Source of the DNA: Litorivivens lipolytica
GTDB lineage: Bacteria; Pseudomonadota; Gammaproteobacteria; Pseudomonadales; Spongiibacteraceae
DNA: 64,000 nucleotides
Reading direction: 5' to 3'
Assembly (NCBI RefSeq): GCF_014191715.1
Contig: NZ_JACHWY010000003.1
Location: forward strand, 372,001 to 436,000
This document shows positions 20,570 to 28,985 of this stretch, in pieces. Within the stretch, counting starts at the first letter, position 1; each line of letters opens with the position of its first letter. Made by a program: the position numbers and the translations under genes. The notes below the pieces were generated by a model. The model had not been told where the DNA came from. It did not search any database and was given only the letters and a program-made list of their open reading frames with translations.

Positions 20570-21286
20570 TTAGCCCTCGCCACCCTGCTCTTCTTCAATA
20601 CCCAGCAACTCAACTTCAAAGATCAGCGCCTGATTCGGACCAATCGCGCCCTGAGTGCCACCGGGGCCGTAGGCCAGATCAGAGGGAATATAGAGTTCCC
20701 ACTTGCTGCCCACGGGCATCAGCTGCAGGGCTTCAGTCCAGCCGGCGATTACGCCGCCGACGGGGAAGGTAATGCTCTCGCCACGAGCGTAGGAGCTATC
20801 GAACTCGGTGCCGTCAATCAGCGTGCCGCGGTAGTGAACTTCAACCACATCGTCGGCGGTTGGCGTGGCGCCGTCACCGGCCTCAACCACTTTGTACTGC
20901 AGACCGCTGTCCAGCACGACAACGCCTTCCTGCTCGGCGTTCTTGGCGAGAAAGGCTTCAGATTCTTTCTGGTTTTTGGTGGCTTCCTGCTCGGCCTCGG
21001 CCTGCATTTCCGCCATCTTCTTCTGCTGGTAGCCTTGCAGGGTCGCCATCATGTCTTCTTCGGACATGCGCAGATCACCACCCTCAATACCATCGCTGAC
21101 GCCGGCACTGAACGCCGCTACGTCCAGCTCCATGTTCTCACCGATGCGCTTGCCCAGATCCACACCGAAGCTGTAGCTGACTTTCTGCATTTCCGAATCC
21201 AGCTTGGCTTCAGAGGAACCCTTGCCACCGTCACACGCGGCCACGGCAGCGGCCATTGTCATAACGGCGAAGACTTTTCTTTTCAT
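20570..21286 (-). CDS. FKBP-type peptidyl-prolyl isomerase lipoprotein (FkpA/Mip type)
   Basis: A 238-residue envelope isomerase. The signal MKRKVFAVMTMAAAVAAC ends in a lipobox Cys. An N-terminal helical dimerisation domain (about 25-125) contains KVSYSFGVDLGKRIGENM and a long charged helix. The C-terminal FKBP domain shows the classic YKVVEAGDGATPTADDVVEVHYRGTLIDGTEFDSS, GVIAGWTEALQLMPVGSKWELYIPS and AIGPNQALIFEVELLGI. The ATG at 21286 gives the lipoprotein signal. It is divergent from the AlgP-like gene, as the FKBP gene stands beside algP in Pseudomonas. Confidence 0.92.
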   Translation of the reverse strand: MKRKVFAVMTMAAAVAACDGGKGSSEAKLDSEMQKVSYSFGVDLGKRIGENMELDVAAFSAGVSDGIEGGDLRMSEEDMMATLQGYQQKKMAEMQAEAEQEATKNQKESEAFLAKNAEQEGVVVLDSGLQYKVVEAGDGATPTADDVVEVHYRGTLIDGTEFDSSYARGESITFPVGGVIAGWTEALQLMPVGSKWELYIPSDLAYGPGGTQGAIGPNQALIFEVELLGIEEEQGGEG

Positions 21287-21448
21287 TCCAGTACCTTCTC
21301 GTCTACTCTTAACAGAATTTTGCACCCGTAGCGGGTGCGGCAAAAACGACAGTCTGCCACACTTTGGGCAGCCAACAATAGATAAAGCGTCTCAAGTTTG
21401 TATAATGGAATTGGTGTTTTTTTAAACATTTTCGGAAGGTTAGAAAGC

Positions 21449-22231
21449 ATGCCAGGCAATAATAAGAAGGCGGGCAGCGTGGAAGCTCTGGAAAACAAGC
21501 TGGCTGCACTACGGGACAAACTGCTGAACACACAGGAACAGCAGCTAAAAAAAGCCAAAGATGCCGCGGATAAGGCGGCAAATGACGTCAAAAAGCGAAA
21601 AGATGCACTGAAAGTCGCCAATCAGCAGGCGCGCGCGGCGAAAACCCCGGCCCAGCAGAAGAGCGCCGCCAGCGCCCTTGCCAAGGCGGAAAAGGCCGTG
21701 GCCGAGGCTGAAGCCTCGCTGGAAGCGGCAAAAGCTACGATCGAGCAGGTAAAATCCGACATCGCCGACGAAAAAGCCGCCAAGGCGGCAGAAAAGGCAG
21801 CTATTAAAGATTTACCCAAGCCGGCACCTGCCAAAAAGGCTGCGGCCAAAAAAGCGCCTGCCAAGAAAAAGGCCGCCAGCAAGTCTGAGCCCACAAAGCC
21901 GGATACCAAGGCTGCACCGGCCAAAAAAACTCCGACCAAGAAGACCTCTGGCGAGAAAGCCCCAGCCAAGGCAAAGCCTGCCGCGAAGGCAGCCGCCAAG
22001 CCCAAGCCTGAGGAACCCAAAGCGGCTGAGCCAAAACCAGCAGCAAAGCCTGCAACAAAAACAGCGGCGAAGAAGACGCCGGCTGCCGGCAAGCCTCAGC
22101 CCGCCCCGCCACGACGGGAGCCGGAGCCACCACCGCCGCCACCACGTCGCAAGGCAACCGTGCTGCCGGATACCATCAGTCAGCCCAAGGCCAAGTCAGA
22201 TAAGGTGGCGTCGATTTTCGACGTGGATTAA
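21449..22231 (+). CDS. AlgP-like histone-H1-type protein (Lys/Ala/Pro-rich)
   Basis: A 260-residue protein. Residues ~1-110 form a charged coiled coil (ALENKLAALRDKLLNTQEQQ and following); the rest is a low-complexity Lys/Ala/Pro tail with repeated KPAAK, PAKK and KKAPAK units resembling histone H1, then a Pro run (residues about 228-236) and a conserved-looking end KVASIFDVD. Pseudomonas AlgP has the same architecture and binds DNA non-specifically. The ATG at 21449 is preceded by GGAAGG. Neighbours (FKBP isomerase, TIGR02444-type gene, ABC-F gene) are the algP neighbourhood. The low-complexity part varies rapidly, so orthology rests mainly on gene order. Confidence 0.75.
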   Translation: MPGNNKKAGSVEALENKLAALRDKLLNTQEQQLKKAKDAADKAANDVKKRKDALKVANQQARAAKTPAQQKSAASALAKAEKAVAEAEASLEAAKATIEQVKSDIADEKAAKAAEKAAIKDLPKPAPAKKAAAKKAPAKKKAASKSEPTKPDTKAAPAKKTPTKKTSGEKAPAKAKPAAKAAAKPKPEEPKAAEPKPAAKPATKTAAKKTPAAGKPQPAPPRREPEPPPPPPRRKATVLPDTISQPKAKSDKVASIFDVD

Positions 22232-22716
22232 TCGCCCTCGGCGGGCGGCACCACCGTAATTGCTTCAACCAGCTCGCTCAGAAGGCCGTTCCAGGCCAGC
22301 TCCAGCTGATCGAAATAACGGTGCAGGTTCGTTTGCGCGCAGAGAGAAAATGACTGCTTCTTCGGCGAAACAGTCGCCTTCTGCCAGTAAGCGTAGATAT
22401 CGTCCTGCTGCCAGCGCTCCAGCGCCATTTCGAAACGCTGCGCCTCTTGATAGATATTCGGCGGCGCGTGCTGCTTCATCTTGCGGCGCAGGGCACGCAG
22501 CTGCAGCAGGTAGTCGGAGCGGAAGGCTTGGCTGTGCTTGACCATATCGGCCACCTGCTCCGGTGACCAGACAATGCCGCGCTTGCCTAACCAGCAGGCA
22601 CTCAGCAACAAATTAACGTCGGCACCGTATTCGTCCTGCAGTTTCTGGCAGAGCCGGTGTACCGGCGGCTGGGAATAAACCAGCAGACTGTATTGCCAAA
22701 GGGCATTGTCGGCCAC
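22228..22716 (-). CDS. TIGR02444 family protein
   Basis: A 162-residue cytosolic all-helical protein. Residues 1-40 (ALWQYSLLVYSQPPVHRLCQKLQDEYGADVNLLL) and SACWLGKRGI are the hallmark of the TIGR02444 family, a conserved Gammaproteobacterial protein of unknown function. I chose GTG at 22716 because GGAGG lies 4 bases upstream; longer frames would run into the divergent ABC-F start at 22742. The stop overlaps the AlgP-like stop by 4 bases. It stands between the algP-like and ABC-F genes as in Pseudomonas. Confidence 0.83.
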   Translation of the reverse strand: MADNALWQYSLLVYSQPPVHRLCQKLQDEYGADVNLLLSACWLGKRGIVWSPEQVADMVKHSQAFRSDYLLQLRALRRKMKQHAPPNIYQEAQRFEMALERWQQDDIYAYWQKATVSPKKQSFSLCAQTNLHRYFDQLELAWNGLLSELVEAITVVPPAEGD

Positions 22717-22741
22717 AGAACCTCCGTTATAATCGCCGCCC

Positions 22742-24664
22742 ATGATTGAATTCGAACAGTTAAGCTTACTACGCGGCGGTAAAACTTTACTAGAAAACGC
22801 CGACTTACGCCTGCACGACGGGGAGCGCGTCGCGCTGATTGGCGCCAATGGCAGTGGCAAGTCGAGCCTGTTCGCCCTGCTCCGCGGTGAGCTCGAGCCG
22901 GATACCGGCAGTGTACGAATTCCCCCCAACTGGCGCATCGCCCATATGGCGCAGGAGGTCTCTGCCAGCAGCCGCGCGGCCGTGGACTACGTGATCGACG
23001 GCCACGAGGAGTTTCGAAAGGTAGAAGCCGAACTCTCCGACTGCGGCGACGATATGCGGCTGGCAGAACTCCACGGCCAGCTCGACGCGCTCAATGCCTA
23101 CGCCATTCCGAGCCAGGCAGAACAATTGCTGCTAGGCCTCGGCTTCAAGCCCGATCAGCTGCAGACCCCAGTGCGAGAGTTTTCCGGTGGCTGGCGTATT
23201 CGCCTGAATCTGGCCCAGGCACTGATGCGCCCATCAGACCTATTGCTGCTCGACGAACCGACCAACCACCTGGATATGGATGCCACCCTGTGGCTGGAGC
23301 AGTGGCTGCAGGCCTACAGCGGCACCCTGCTACTGATTTCTCATGACCGCGATTTTATTGATGCCACCTGCAATCAGGTCGCCCACCTGAGCAACCACTC
23401 ACTAACCCACTATCGCGGCAACTATTCGGCCTTCGAACGTCAGCGCGCGGAAAAACTGGCGCAACAGCAATCGGCCTATGAAAAGCAGCAGGCCGAAATT
23501 GCCCACATGGAAAATTTTATCCGCCGCTTCAAGGCTAAAGCCACCAAGGCCCGGCAGGCTCAGAGCCGGATCAAGGCACTGGAGCGCATGACCCAGATCG
23601 CCCCGGCCCACGTGGATTCGCCATTCAGCTTTACCTTTCCGGTGCCGGAAAAAATGTCGGACCCGCTGCTGACCCTGACGCAAGCGACGCTCGGTTACGG
23701 AGACACCCCCATTCTCCGCGACATTAAACTGAGTGTTCATCCGGGCAGCCGAATCGGCCTGCTCGGCGCCAACGGCGCGGGCAAATCGACCCTGCTGAAG
23801 ACGCTCGGCGGCGTGCAGCCACTCCTTGCCGGGCAACGCACCCGCGGCGAGCATCTGGCGCTGGGCTATTTCAGCCAGCATCAATTGGAAAGTCTGGACC
23901 TGGACGCCAGCCCGGCCACGCAACTCCAGCGACTGGCACCGAAGGCCCGCGAGCAGGAGATTCTCAATTTTCTCGGCAGCTTCAACATTCGTGGCGATAT
24001 GGCCAGCGGCAGCTGCCGCAACTTCTCCGGCGGCGAAAAAGCACGGCTCGCCCTAGCCATTATTGTCTGGCAGAAACCCAACCTGCTGCTGCTCGACGAG
24101 CCGACCAACCACTTGGACCTGGAAATGTGTCAGGCGCTGACCGTGGCCCTGCAAGGCTTTGAGGGCGCGCTGATCGTGGTGTCCCACGATCGTCACCTGC
24201 TGCGCAATACCGTCGATGACCTGCTGCTGGTAAATGCGGGGCGCGCCACGCCCTACGACGGCGATCTCGACGACTACCGCCGCTGGCTGCTGAGTCGCGA
24301 TAGCACCAGCCCCTCAGCCGAGACCACTAACGCATCTAAGGACGCCTCACAGCAGCCTTCGCCATCCGCTGACAAAAACAAGTCACCGGACAAAAAGCAG
24401 GCCCGTCAGGATGCTGCCGCCGCCCGCGCCCGCCTAGCCCCCCTGCGCAAACAAATCAAGGGCCTCGAGGCTGGCATGGACAAAGCCCAGCGCCGGCTGG
24501 CGGAGCTGGAAGAATCGCTGGCCGACACCAGTCTCTACGAGGCCGCCAACAAGGCTCGCCTGCAGGAACTGCTGAAGGAACAGGGTGAACTGCGGCAGCA
24601 ACTCGAAAGCCAGGAAGAGGAATGGCTGCTCGCACAGGAAGAAATGGAACAAGCCCAGAGCTGA
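22742..24664 (+). CDS. yheS: ABC-F family ATPase (YheS type)
   Basis: A 640-residue soluble protein with two ABC domains and no membrane part. Walker A motifs are GANGSGKSSL (about residue 35) and GANGAGKSTL (about 340). Signature motifs are FSGGWRIRLNLAQAL and FSGGEKARLALAI. Walker B is LLLLDEPTNHLD in both. The linker between them (about 240-300) is the charged P-site-tRNA-interaction motif region, and the C-terminus is a coiled coil (DAAAARARLAPLRKQIKGLE). ABC-F proteins act on ribosomes. Length and gene context favour YheS over Uup. The ATG at 22742 is divergent from the TIGR02444 gene. Confidence 0.9.
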   Translation: MIEFEQLSLLRGGKTLLENADLRLHDGERVALIGANGSGKSSLFALLRGELEPDTGSVRIPPNWRIAHMAQEVSASSRAAVDYVIDGHEEFRKVEAELSDCGDDMRLAELHGQLDALNAYAIPSQAEQLLLGLGFKPDQLQTPVREFSGGWRIRLNLAQALMRPSDLLLLDEPTNHLDMDATLWLEQWLQAYSGTLLLISHDRDFIDATCNQVAHLSNHSLTHYRGNYSAFERQRAEKLAQQQSAYEKQQAEIAHMENFIRRFKAKATKARQAQSRIKALERMTQIAPAHVDSPFSFTFPVPEKMSDPLLTLTQATLGYGDTPILRDIKLSVHPGSRIGLLGANGAGKSTLLKTLGGVQPLLAGQRTRGEHLALGYFSQHQLESLDLDASPATQLQRLAPKAREQEILNFLGSFNIRGDMASGSCRNFSGGEKARLALAIIVWQKPNLLLLDEPTNHLDLEMCQALTVALQGFEGALIVVSHDRHLLRNTVDDLLLVNAGRATPYDGDLDDYRRWLLSRDSTSPSAETTNASKDASQQPSPSADKNKSPDKKQARQDAAAARARLAPLRKQIKGLEAGMDKAQRRLAELEESLADTSLYEAANKARLQELLKEQGELRQQLESQEEEWLLAQEEMEQAQS

Positions 24665-24723
24665 GCTGGCGCTCTCGAGCGAGCCGGGTAGAATGAGGGC
24701 AACCTTTCTGTTGGAGCTCTCAG

Positions 24724-25500
24724 ATGATTCTGCGTTTAGTCCTGCTTGTTCTCTTCGCTACCGGCGTGCCATCCCTTAACGCCTTTGCCAAAGCCCTCAC
24801 CGAAGAAAAGCCTGTTACACTCGCCGGCGACCTCGGCAGTGCGGTGCTATATACCCCTCGCAACGGCCAGATTAAAACCGGCGTGATTGTGGTGCACGAA
24901 TGGTGGGGCCTGAACGACTACGCCCGCAGTCGCGCACAACAACTTGCCGAAGAGGGCTACGCCGCTATCGCAGTCGATATGTACGGCCATGGCAAGATCG
25001 CCGACCATCCCAAAGAAGCCACCGCCTTTATGAACGCCGCGCTGGCTGAGCCCGACAAAATGAACGCCCGCTTTCAGGCTGCGAAGGCAGAACTGGAGAA
25101 GCTCCCCCAACTCGACAAGGTCTATGCCATCGGTTACTGCTTCGGCGGCGCGGTGGTGCTGAATCAGGCGCGCATGGGTACCGATCTCGCGGGCGTAGCC
25201 AGCTTCCACGGCTCCCTCGGCACCGAAAACCCGGCTGAAGCGGGCAAGGTAAAAGCCAAGGTGCTGGTCGCCACCGGCGGTGCAGATCCGATGGTGCCAC
25301 CGAAGCAAGTTGGGGATTTTGTCACTGAGATGGGGCAGGCCGGTGTTAATCTGGAATTACTGAGTTTCCCCGGTGTGTTGCACAGCTTCACCAACCCGGA
25401 AGCCACCGCGAAAGGCGAGGAGACAGGCCTGCCGGTGGCCTACGATGAGGCAGCAGACAAGGCCAGCTGGGCGGCACTGCTGCGCTTTTTGGCCGAATAG
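24724..25500 (+). CDS. Exported dienelactone hydrolase family protein
   Basis: A 258-residue alpha/beta hydrolase with a cleavable signal (MILRLVLLVLFATGVPSLNAFA), so it acts in the periplasm. Dienelactone hydrolase features are VIVVHEWWGLNDYARSRAQQLAEEGY, the nucleophile elbow GYCFGGAVVL with Cys in place of Ser, the Asp in GGADPMVP and the His in GVLHSFTNP. The natural substrate of exported family members is not known. ATG at 24724 with GGAG 8 bases upstream. It is convergent with the antitoxin-like gene. Confidence 0.88.
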   Translation: MILRLVLLVLFATGVPSLNAFAKALTEEKPVTLAGDLGSAVLYTPRNGQIKTGVIVVHEWWGLNDYARSRAQQLAEEGYAAIAVDMYGHGKIADHPKEATAFMNAALAEPDKMNARFQAAKAELEKLPQLDKVYAIGYCFGGAVVLNQARMGTDLAGVASFHGSLGTENPAEAGKVKAKVLVATGGADPMVPPKQVGDFVTEMGQAGVNLELLSFPGVLHSFTNPEATAKGEETGLPVAYDEAADKASWAALLRFLAE

Positions 25501-25507
25501 TCGCGGT

Positions 25508-25747
25508 TCAATGCTGCGCCAGCTGATCGGAGCTGCGCAGAAAGTCGAGCACCAGTACCAGGTCTTTTTCCTGAACCAATTGCTCTGCCGTTTTGTTCCA
25601 GAGCGAGGCGATGGGGTGCTCGACATACCACTGGTAAGCCTGATCTTCGGAGCCCGTCCACTCACACAGAGTTTGGGCAATCTCTTCAACCCGGGGCTGC
25701 AGGCCCGGCATTCCTGAATCCGACAGCATTTTTTCACGCAGACCCAT
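25508..25747 (-). CDS. Small protein resembling the MbcA/ParS/Xre antitoxin toxin-binding domain
   Basis: A 79-residue protein. The segment AYQWYVEHPIASLWNKTAEQLVQEKDLVLVLDFL resembles the C-terminal toxin-binding domain (DUF2384) of RES-Xre type antitoxins, where a conserved RAxxWLxxPNxALGGxxPxEL pattern is followed by a helix ending VxxxL. The N-terminal part (MGLREKMLSDSGMPGLQPRVEEIAQTL) is short and lacks a clear helix-turn-helix. No RES-domain toxin gene is adjacent. The ATG at 25747 overlaps the end of the DnaQ/GIY-YIG gene by 14 bases, so expression is coupled to it. The family call is tentative. Confidence 0.55.
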   Translation of the reverse strand: MGLREKMLSDSGMPGLQPRVEEIAQTLCEWTGSEDQAYQWYVEHPIASLWNKTAEQLVQEKDLVLVLDFLRSSDQLAQH

Positions 25748-27158
25748 CACACAGTCTCCCAAAGCTGGACAAAGGCATCACTCTGGCGTCAGGCAGATGC
25801 CGTATTAACAGTTTATAACTGTCCCAATCAAAGCGCCGGGATTTCTGTGCAAATAGTGGCATTATTTCTTCTGCCCGCTGCACCGTCCCCAGATAGGCCC
25901 AGTAATCAATTACATGAAAATCGCGCTGCTCGCCGCGCTCTTCCAGCGCCACCACCGGCCCCTCATAGGGCCAGGGATCGAGCCGCCGTTTCGACATCAA
26001 CTCCTTCAACCGCAGGTTGTAGACAGTTTGTGATTCCTCACCAACACAGGCCCCGGCACAGCGTTTGAGCTGATAGCCAAAACAGGCACCTCGCCCCTTT
26101 TCAAGGCCCTTTTCCAGCCCCAGCCGACGCTGACACAGGCGGTGTTCGGTCGCTATTTTCAGCAGGGCTTCACGGGCCTGTTTGCGGGTTTTGTAAAGGC
26201 CGTAGACGGTTTCGGTGGAGCGCCAACCACCGTCCAACACCTGTTCCGTCAATACCGGCTGCAGGTAGCCGTCGACCTCTTCCAAGCGGAAATACCAAAG
26301 GGAACGCTGACGCCGCTGGCGGCGGTTAAACACCGGTCCCAGTTGTTTGATCTGTTCGTTTTCACGGAGCAGGGCGCCCAATTCACCGGCGGTCGTTTCC
26401 CATTCGAGGCTGCGCACCAGCTGGGCGAGCTTCATTTCCTTGGCACTCGCATGATCCGCGTTGAAGTGGGACAGCACCCGCGTACGCAGCTGGGTGCTCT
26501 TGCCCACATACAGCAGGCCGCCATTGTCCCCATAAAAGCGATACACCCCAGGCTCGTCCGGAATGTTGTCGATATCCGCCCGCGACAGATGGACGGGCAG
26601 TGAGGGTAATTTCCACTGCTGCCGCACCGCGGCTTCAACGGCATCCTGACCACAGTCCTCAATGGCGAATTCCAGAAAGGCCTTCATGGCGACCACATCC
26701 GCCATCGCCCGGTGACTCACATCCCGGTGGTAACCGATCTGGCGGCAGATATTGTCGAGGCTGTGACTGGGCCAGTCGGGATAGAGTTTGCGCGCCAAGC
26801 GCAGGGTGCAAAGTACCTTGGGACGGTAACTGTAGCCGCAGCCTTCAAAGGCGCGGCGCAGGAACGCGCTGTCAAAACGGGCGTTGTGGGCCACCAGCAC
26901 GCAATCTTCGAGATAGCGGAACAGCTCGGCGGCAAGATCTTCAAAGCCGGGGGCATCGTCCACCATGCCTTGGGAAATACCGGTGATCTTGCGGATGAAC
27001 TCCGGAATCACGGTATAGGGGTTCACCAGCGATTCCCAATACCACTCGCTGCCGTCGTCATGCCAAAGGCACAGCCCTACTTCGGTGATCCGGTCGCGCA
27101 CCGGGTTGCCACCGGTGGTTTCCAGATCGAGCAGGGCCAGAGGAAGGTTGAGCAGCAT
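25734..27158 (-). CDS. DnaQ-like exonuclease fused to a GIY-YIG (Cho-like) nuclease
   Basis: A 474-residue protein with two nuclease domains. Residues ~1-175 are a DEDDh 3'-5' exonuclease: LALLDLETTGG (ExoI, D and E), VAHNARFDSAFLRRAF (ExoII) and HRAMADVVAM (ExoIII His and Asp). Residues ~205-300 are a UvrC-type GIY-YIG domain: GVYRFYGDNGGLLYVGKSTQLRTRVLSHF. A Cys-containing region (ACFGYQLKRCAGACVGEE) follows, as in Cho/UvrC. The fusion suggests incision plus end trimming in repair; it occurs in several Proteobacteria. The ATG at 27158 has GGAG upstream. Confidence 0.88.
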   Translation of the reverse strand: MLLNLPLALLDLETTGGNPVRDRITEVGLCLWHDDGSEWYWESLVNPYTVIPEFIRKITGISQGMVDDAPGFEDLAAELFRYLEDCVLVAHNARFDSAFLRRAFEGCGYSYRPKVLCTLRLARKLYPDWPSHSLDNICRQIGYHRDVSHRAMADVVAMKAFLEFAIEDCGQDAVEAAVRQQWKLPSLPVHLSRADIDNIPDEPGVYRFYGDNGGLLYVGKSTQLRTRVLSHFNADHASAKEMKLAQLVRSLEWETTAGELGALLRENEQIKQLGPVFNRRQRRQRSLWYFRLEEVDGYLQPVLTEQVLDGGWRSTETVYGLYKTRKQAREALLKIATEHRLCQRRLGLEKGLEKGRGACFGYQLKRCAGACVGEESQTVYNLRLKELMSKRRLDPWPYEGPVVALEERGEQRDFHVIDYWAYLGTVQRAEEIMPLFAQKSRRFDWDSYKLLIRHLPDARVMPLSSFGRLCDGSA

Positions 27159-27265
27159 GACAACTCCACATAACTGTATATTTACCCAGTATAGACTCGA
27201 CAGCCTGCCGGTCAATAGGTGGCGTTACAGTACGGAGTTGCCTGCGCTTTGGTTCTCAGCTCGAC

Positions 27266-27736
27266 TCAGATAAGCCGGGAAGCGGCGTAATTCAGCTCAT
27301 CTTCGGCGCCGCTGGAGGTCTGCGACAGCACAAACTTTTCGACCTTGCCGCCAACCAGCGGAATCTTGGCCTTGCAGCTATGGCTGACGGTGTAAACCGA
27401 GCCTTTCTTTGAAGATTTGAGGGTAAATTCACCGCGAATCACGACCGGCTGCCCCTCCACGGTCATTTCGAAATCCCCTTCCCAGTCATCTCCGTCCGGA
27501 CGCCAAGTCTCGGTCATGTTGATGGTCTGAACCGGGTTGAACATCTTGGCCAGAAACGCCGGCAATTCGCGGGTTACACGGCGCTTCAGCTTGATTACGG
27601 TTTCGTCTTCATAGTCTTCAACTTCGGCTTCACAGTCCTCGCCGAGTGCCACGCTGCGCTCGACCAGAAAGTCCGGGTCAGTCAGCAATTCATAGACAGA
27701 ATCTACACTCGCGGAAAACTCATGGGATACGGCCAT
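27266..27736 (-). CDS. DUF2505 protein (SRPBCC fold)
   Basis: A 156-residue cytosolic protein with the START/SRPBCC-like start AVSHEFSASVDSVYELLTDPDFLVER and the DUF2505 middle LKRRVTRELPAFLAKMFNPVQTINMTETW. It ends with the long C-terminal helix that closes the hydrophobic cavity. Members are thought to bind a small hydrophobic ligand, but no function is known. It is divergent from the Rieske oxygenase gene across a 243-base gap. Confidence 0.8.
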   Translation of the reverse strand: MAVSHEFSASVDSVYELLTDPDFLVERSVALGEDCEAEVEDYEDETVIKLKRRVTRELPAFLAKMFNPVQTINMTETWRPDGDDWEGDFEMTVEGQPVVIRGEFTLKSSKKGSVYTVSHSCKAKIPLVGGKVEKFVLSQTSSGAEDELNYAASRLI

Positions 27737-27891
27737 CGCACAACCTCGTTGTCGTTATTTGGAAGCGCATTATTTCATAACTGGCGCGCAGACATAGCCT
27801 GCGCTGCGGAACTATCACGCAATCCTTCCGCGTCAGTCATCCCCGGCGCGCTTTCTGAAACCAAACCCTAGGTTAAATTTGCGTAACGGTC

Positions 27892-27920
27892 TTGCAGGTG
27901 AAGAACGGCTTTACTAATTT
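27892..27920 (+). promoter_or_regulatory. Sigma-70 promoter of the Rieske/ADC operon
   Basis: TTGCAG (27892-27897), a 17-base spacer, then TAATTT (27915-27920). The predicted start is near 27927, giving a leader of about 50 bases before the ATG at 27980. Confidence 0.6.
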
Positions 27921-27921
27921 G

Positions 27922-27935
27922 TACACACGTGTGTA
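27922..27935. promoter_or_regulatory. Operator-like 14-bp palindrome over the Rieske promoter start site
   Basis: TACACACGTGTGTA is a perfect palindrome that begins 2 bases after the -10 box, so it covers the expected transcription start. This is the placement of a repressor operator. No regulator gene is adjacent. Confidence 0.6.
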
Positions 27936-27979
27936 AGTTTGAGCGCGTACGCAGTTGCTGATAATAAGGATTAAACGCC

Positions 27980-28942
27980 ATGGCAGAACGCATTCCCGTC
28001 TGTGAATCCAAAACCACCACAACCCCGGAATTTCCGATGGGCTGGTATTCGGTCGCCCGCAGTCAGGAACTGCAGGTGGGCGAAGTAAAACGCGTGCGCG
28101 CCTTTGACCGCGAGCTTGCCCTCTATCGCAGCCGCTCCGGCGTGGCCGTCATTCAGGACGCCTTCTGCCCCCACCTCGGCGCCCACCTCGGGGTGGAAGG
28201 CCGGGTTGTCGGTGAATCGCTGGCCTGCCCCTTTCACGGCTGGCGCTTTGACACCAGCGGCAAGTGCGTCGAAATTCCCTACTGCGAAGAAATCCCCGAC
28301 CGCGCCCGCATCCGCATGTGGCCCACCGATGAGGCCAACGGCGAAATCTATATGTGGTACCACCCGGAAAATACCGCGCCAGAGTATGAGCTGCCGCGCA
28401 TTGCAGAGCTCAACGACGCCAACTGGGCACCACCGCGCATGACCGAGTTTGAAGTGCCGGCCCACATTCAGGACATCGCTGAAAATACCTGCGACCCGGT
28501 GCACTTTCAGTACGTACACCGCCAGCTGGAAACGCCGCCCTCCGAAGTCACCGTGGACGACGACGGCCGCCGCCTCTACCTGCGCGCCGATGCGCGCCAT
28601 ACCGCGCGCCCGCACCAGCTGGACGTAACCCTGCACCAGCCAGGCTTGGCACTGGTGCGCACCACCTACGCCCCGGGCGCGGAAATGATTGTCTACAACA
28701 GCGCCCAGCCCATCGATGACCGCACCACCCTGCTGCGCTGGACCCTGTCCGTGCGCCGCGAGATCGAAGATCTGGCCGGCGACGAGGTGATCAAGGGCAT
28801 CATCGACGGCATCAAACAGGACTACCCGATCTGGGCCAATAAGGTGCACCGCCGCCGCCCGATATTCTGCAAGGAAGACCACACGCTGGTGACCTACCGC
28901 AAGTGGGTTCGCCAGTTCTACCCCGACGCCGCCGAGGCGTAA
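27980..28942 (+). CDS. Rieske non-heme iron oxygenase (steroid KshA-like)
   Basis: A 320-residue oxygenase component. The Rieske [2Fe-2S] centre is Cys63-x-His65 (FCPHLGAHLG) and Cys83-x2-His86 (CPFHGW). The mononuclear iron site is the Asn169-x2-Asp172-x2-His175-x4-His180 motif (ENTCDPVHFQYVH). The CPHLGAHLG loop and length are like 3-ketosteroid 9-alpha-hydroxylase KshA and the Neverland/DAF-36 sterol oxygenases rather than aromatic-ring dioxygenases. A separate reductase is needed but none is encoded nearby. The ATG at 27980 heads a two-gene unit with the ADC-family gene 43 bases downstream. The exact substrate is inferred. Confidence 0.82.
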   Translation: MAERIPVCESKTTTTPEFPMGWYSVARSQELQVGEVKRVRAFDRELALYRSRSGVAVIQDAFCPHLGAHLGVEGRVVGESLACPFHGWRFDTSGKCVEIPYCEEIPDRARIRMWPTDEANGEIYMWYHPENTAPEYELPRIAELNDANWAPPRMTEFEVPAHIQDIAENTCDPVHFQYVHRQLETPPSEVTVDDDGRRLYLRADARHTARPHQLDVTLHQPGLALVRTTYAPGAEMIVYNSAQPIDDRTTLLRWTLSVRREIEDLAGDEVIKGIIDGIKQDYPIWANKVHRRRPIFCKEDHTLVTYRKWVRQFYPDAAEA

Positions 28943-28985
28943 TTCTGCTAACCGACATTCCAACCATAACAGTGGAGAAGCACCG

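Noticed and set aside
27838-27890. A second possible promoter/operator before the Rieske gene
   Set aside because: No hexamer pair with acceptable spacing; the TTGCAG-N17-TAATTT pair is much better.
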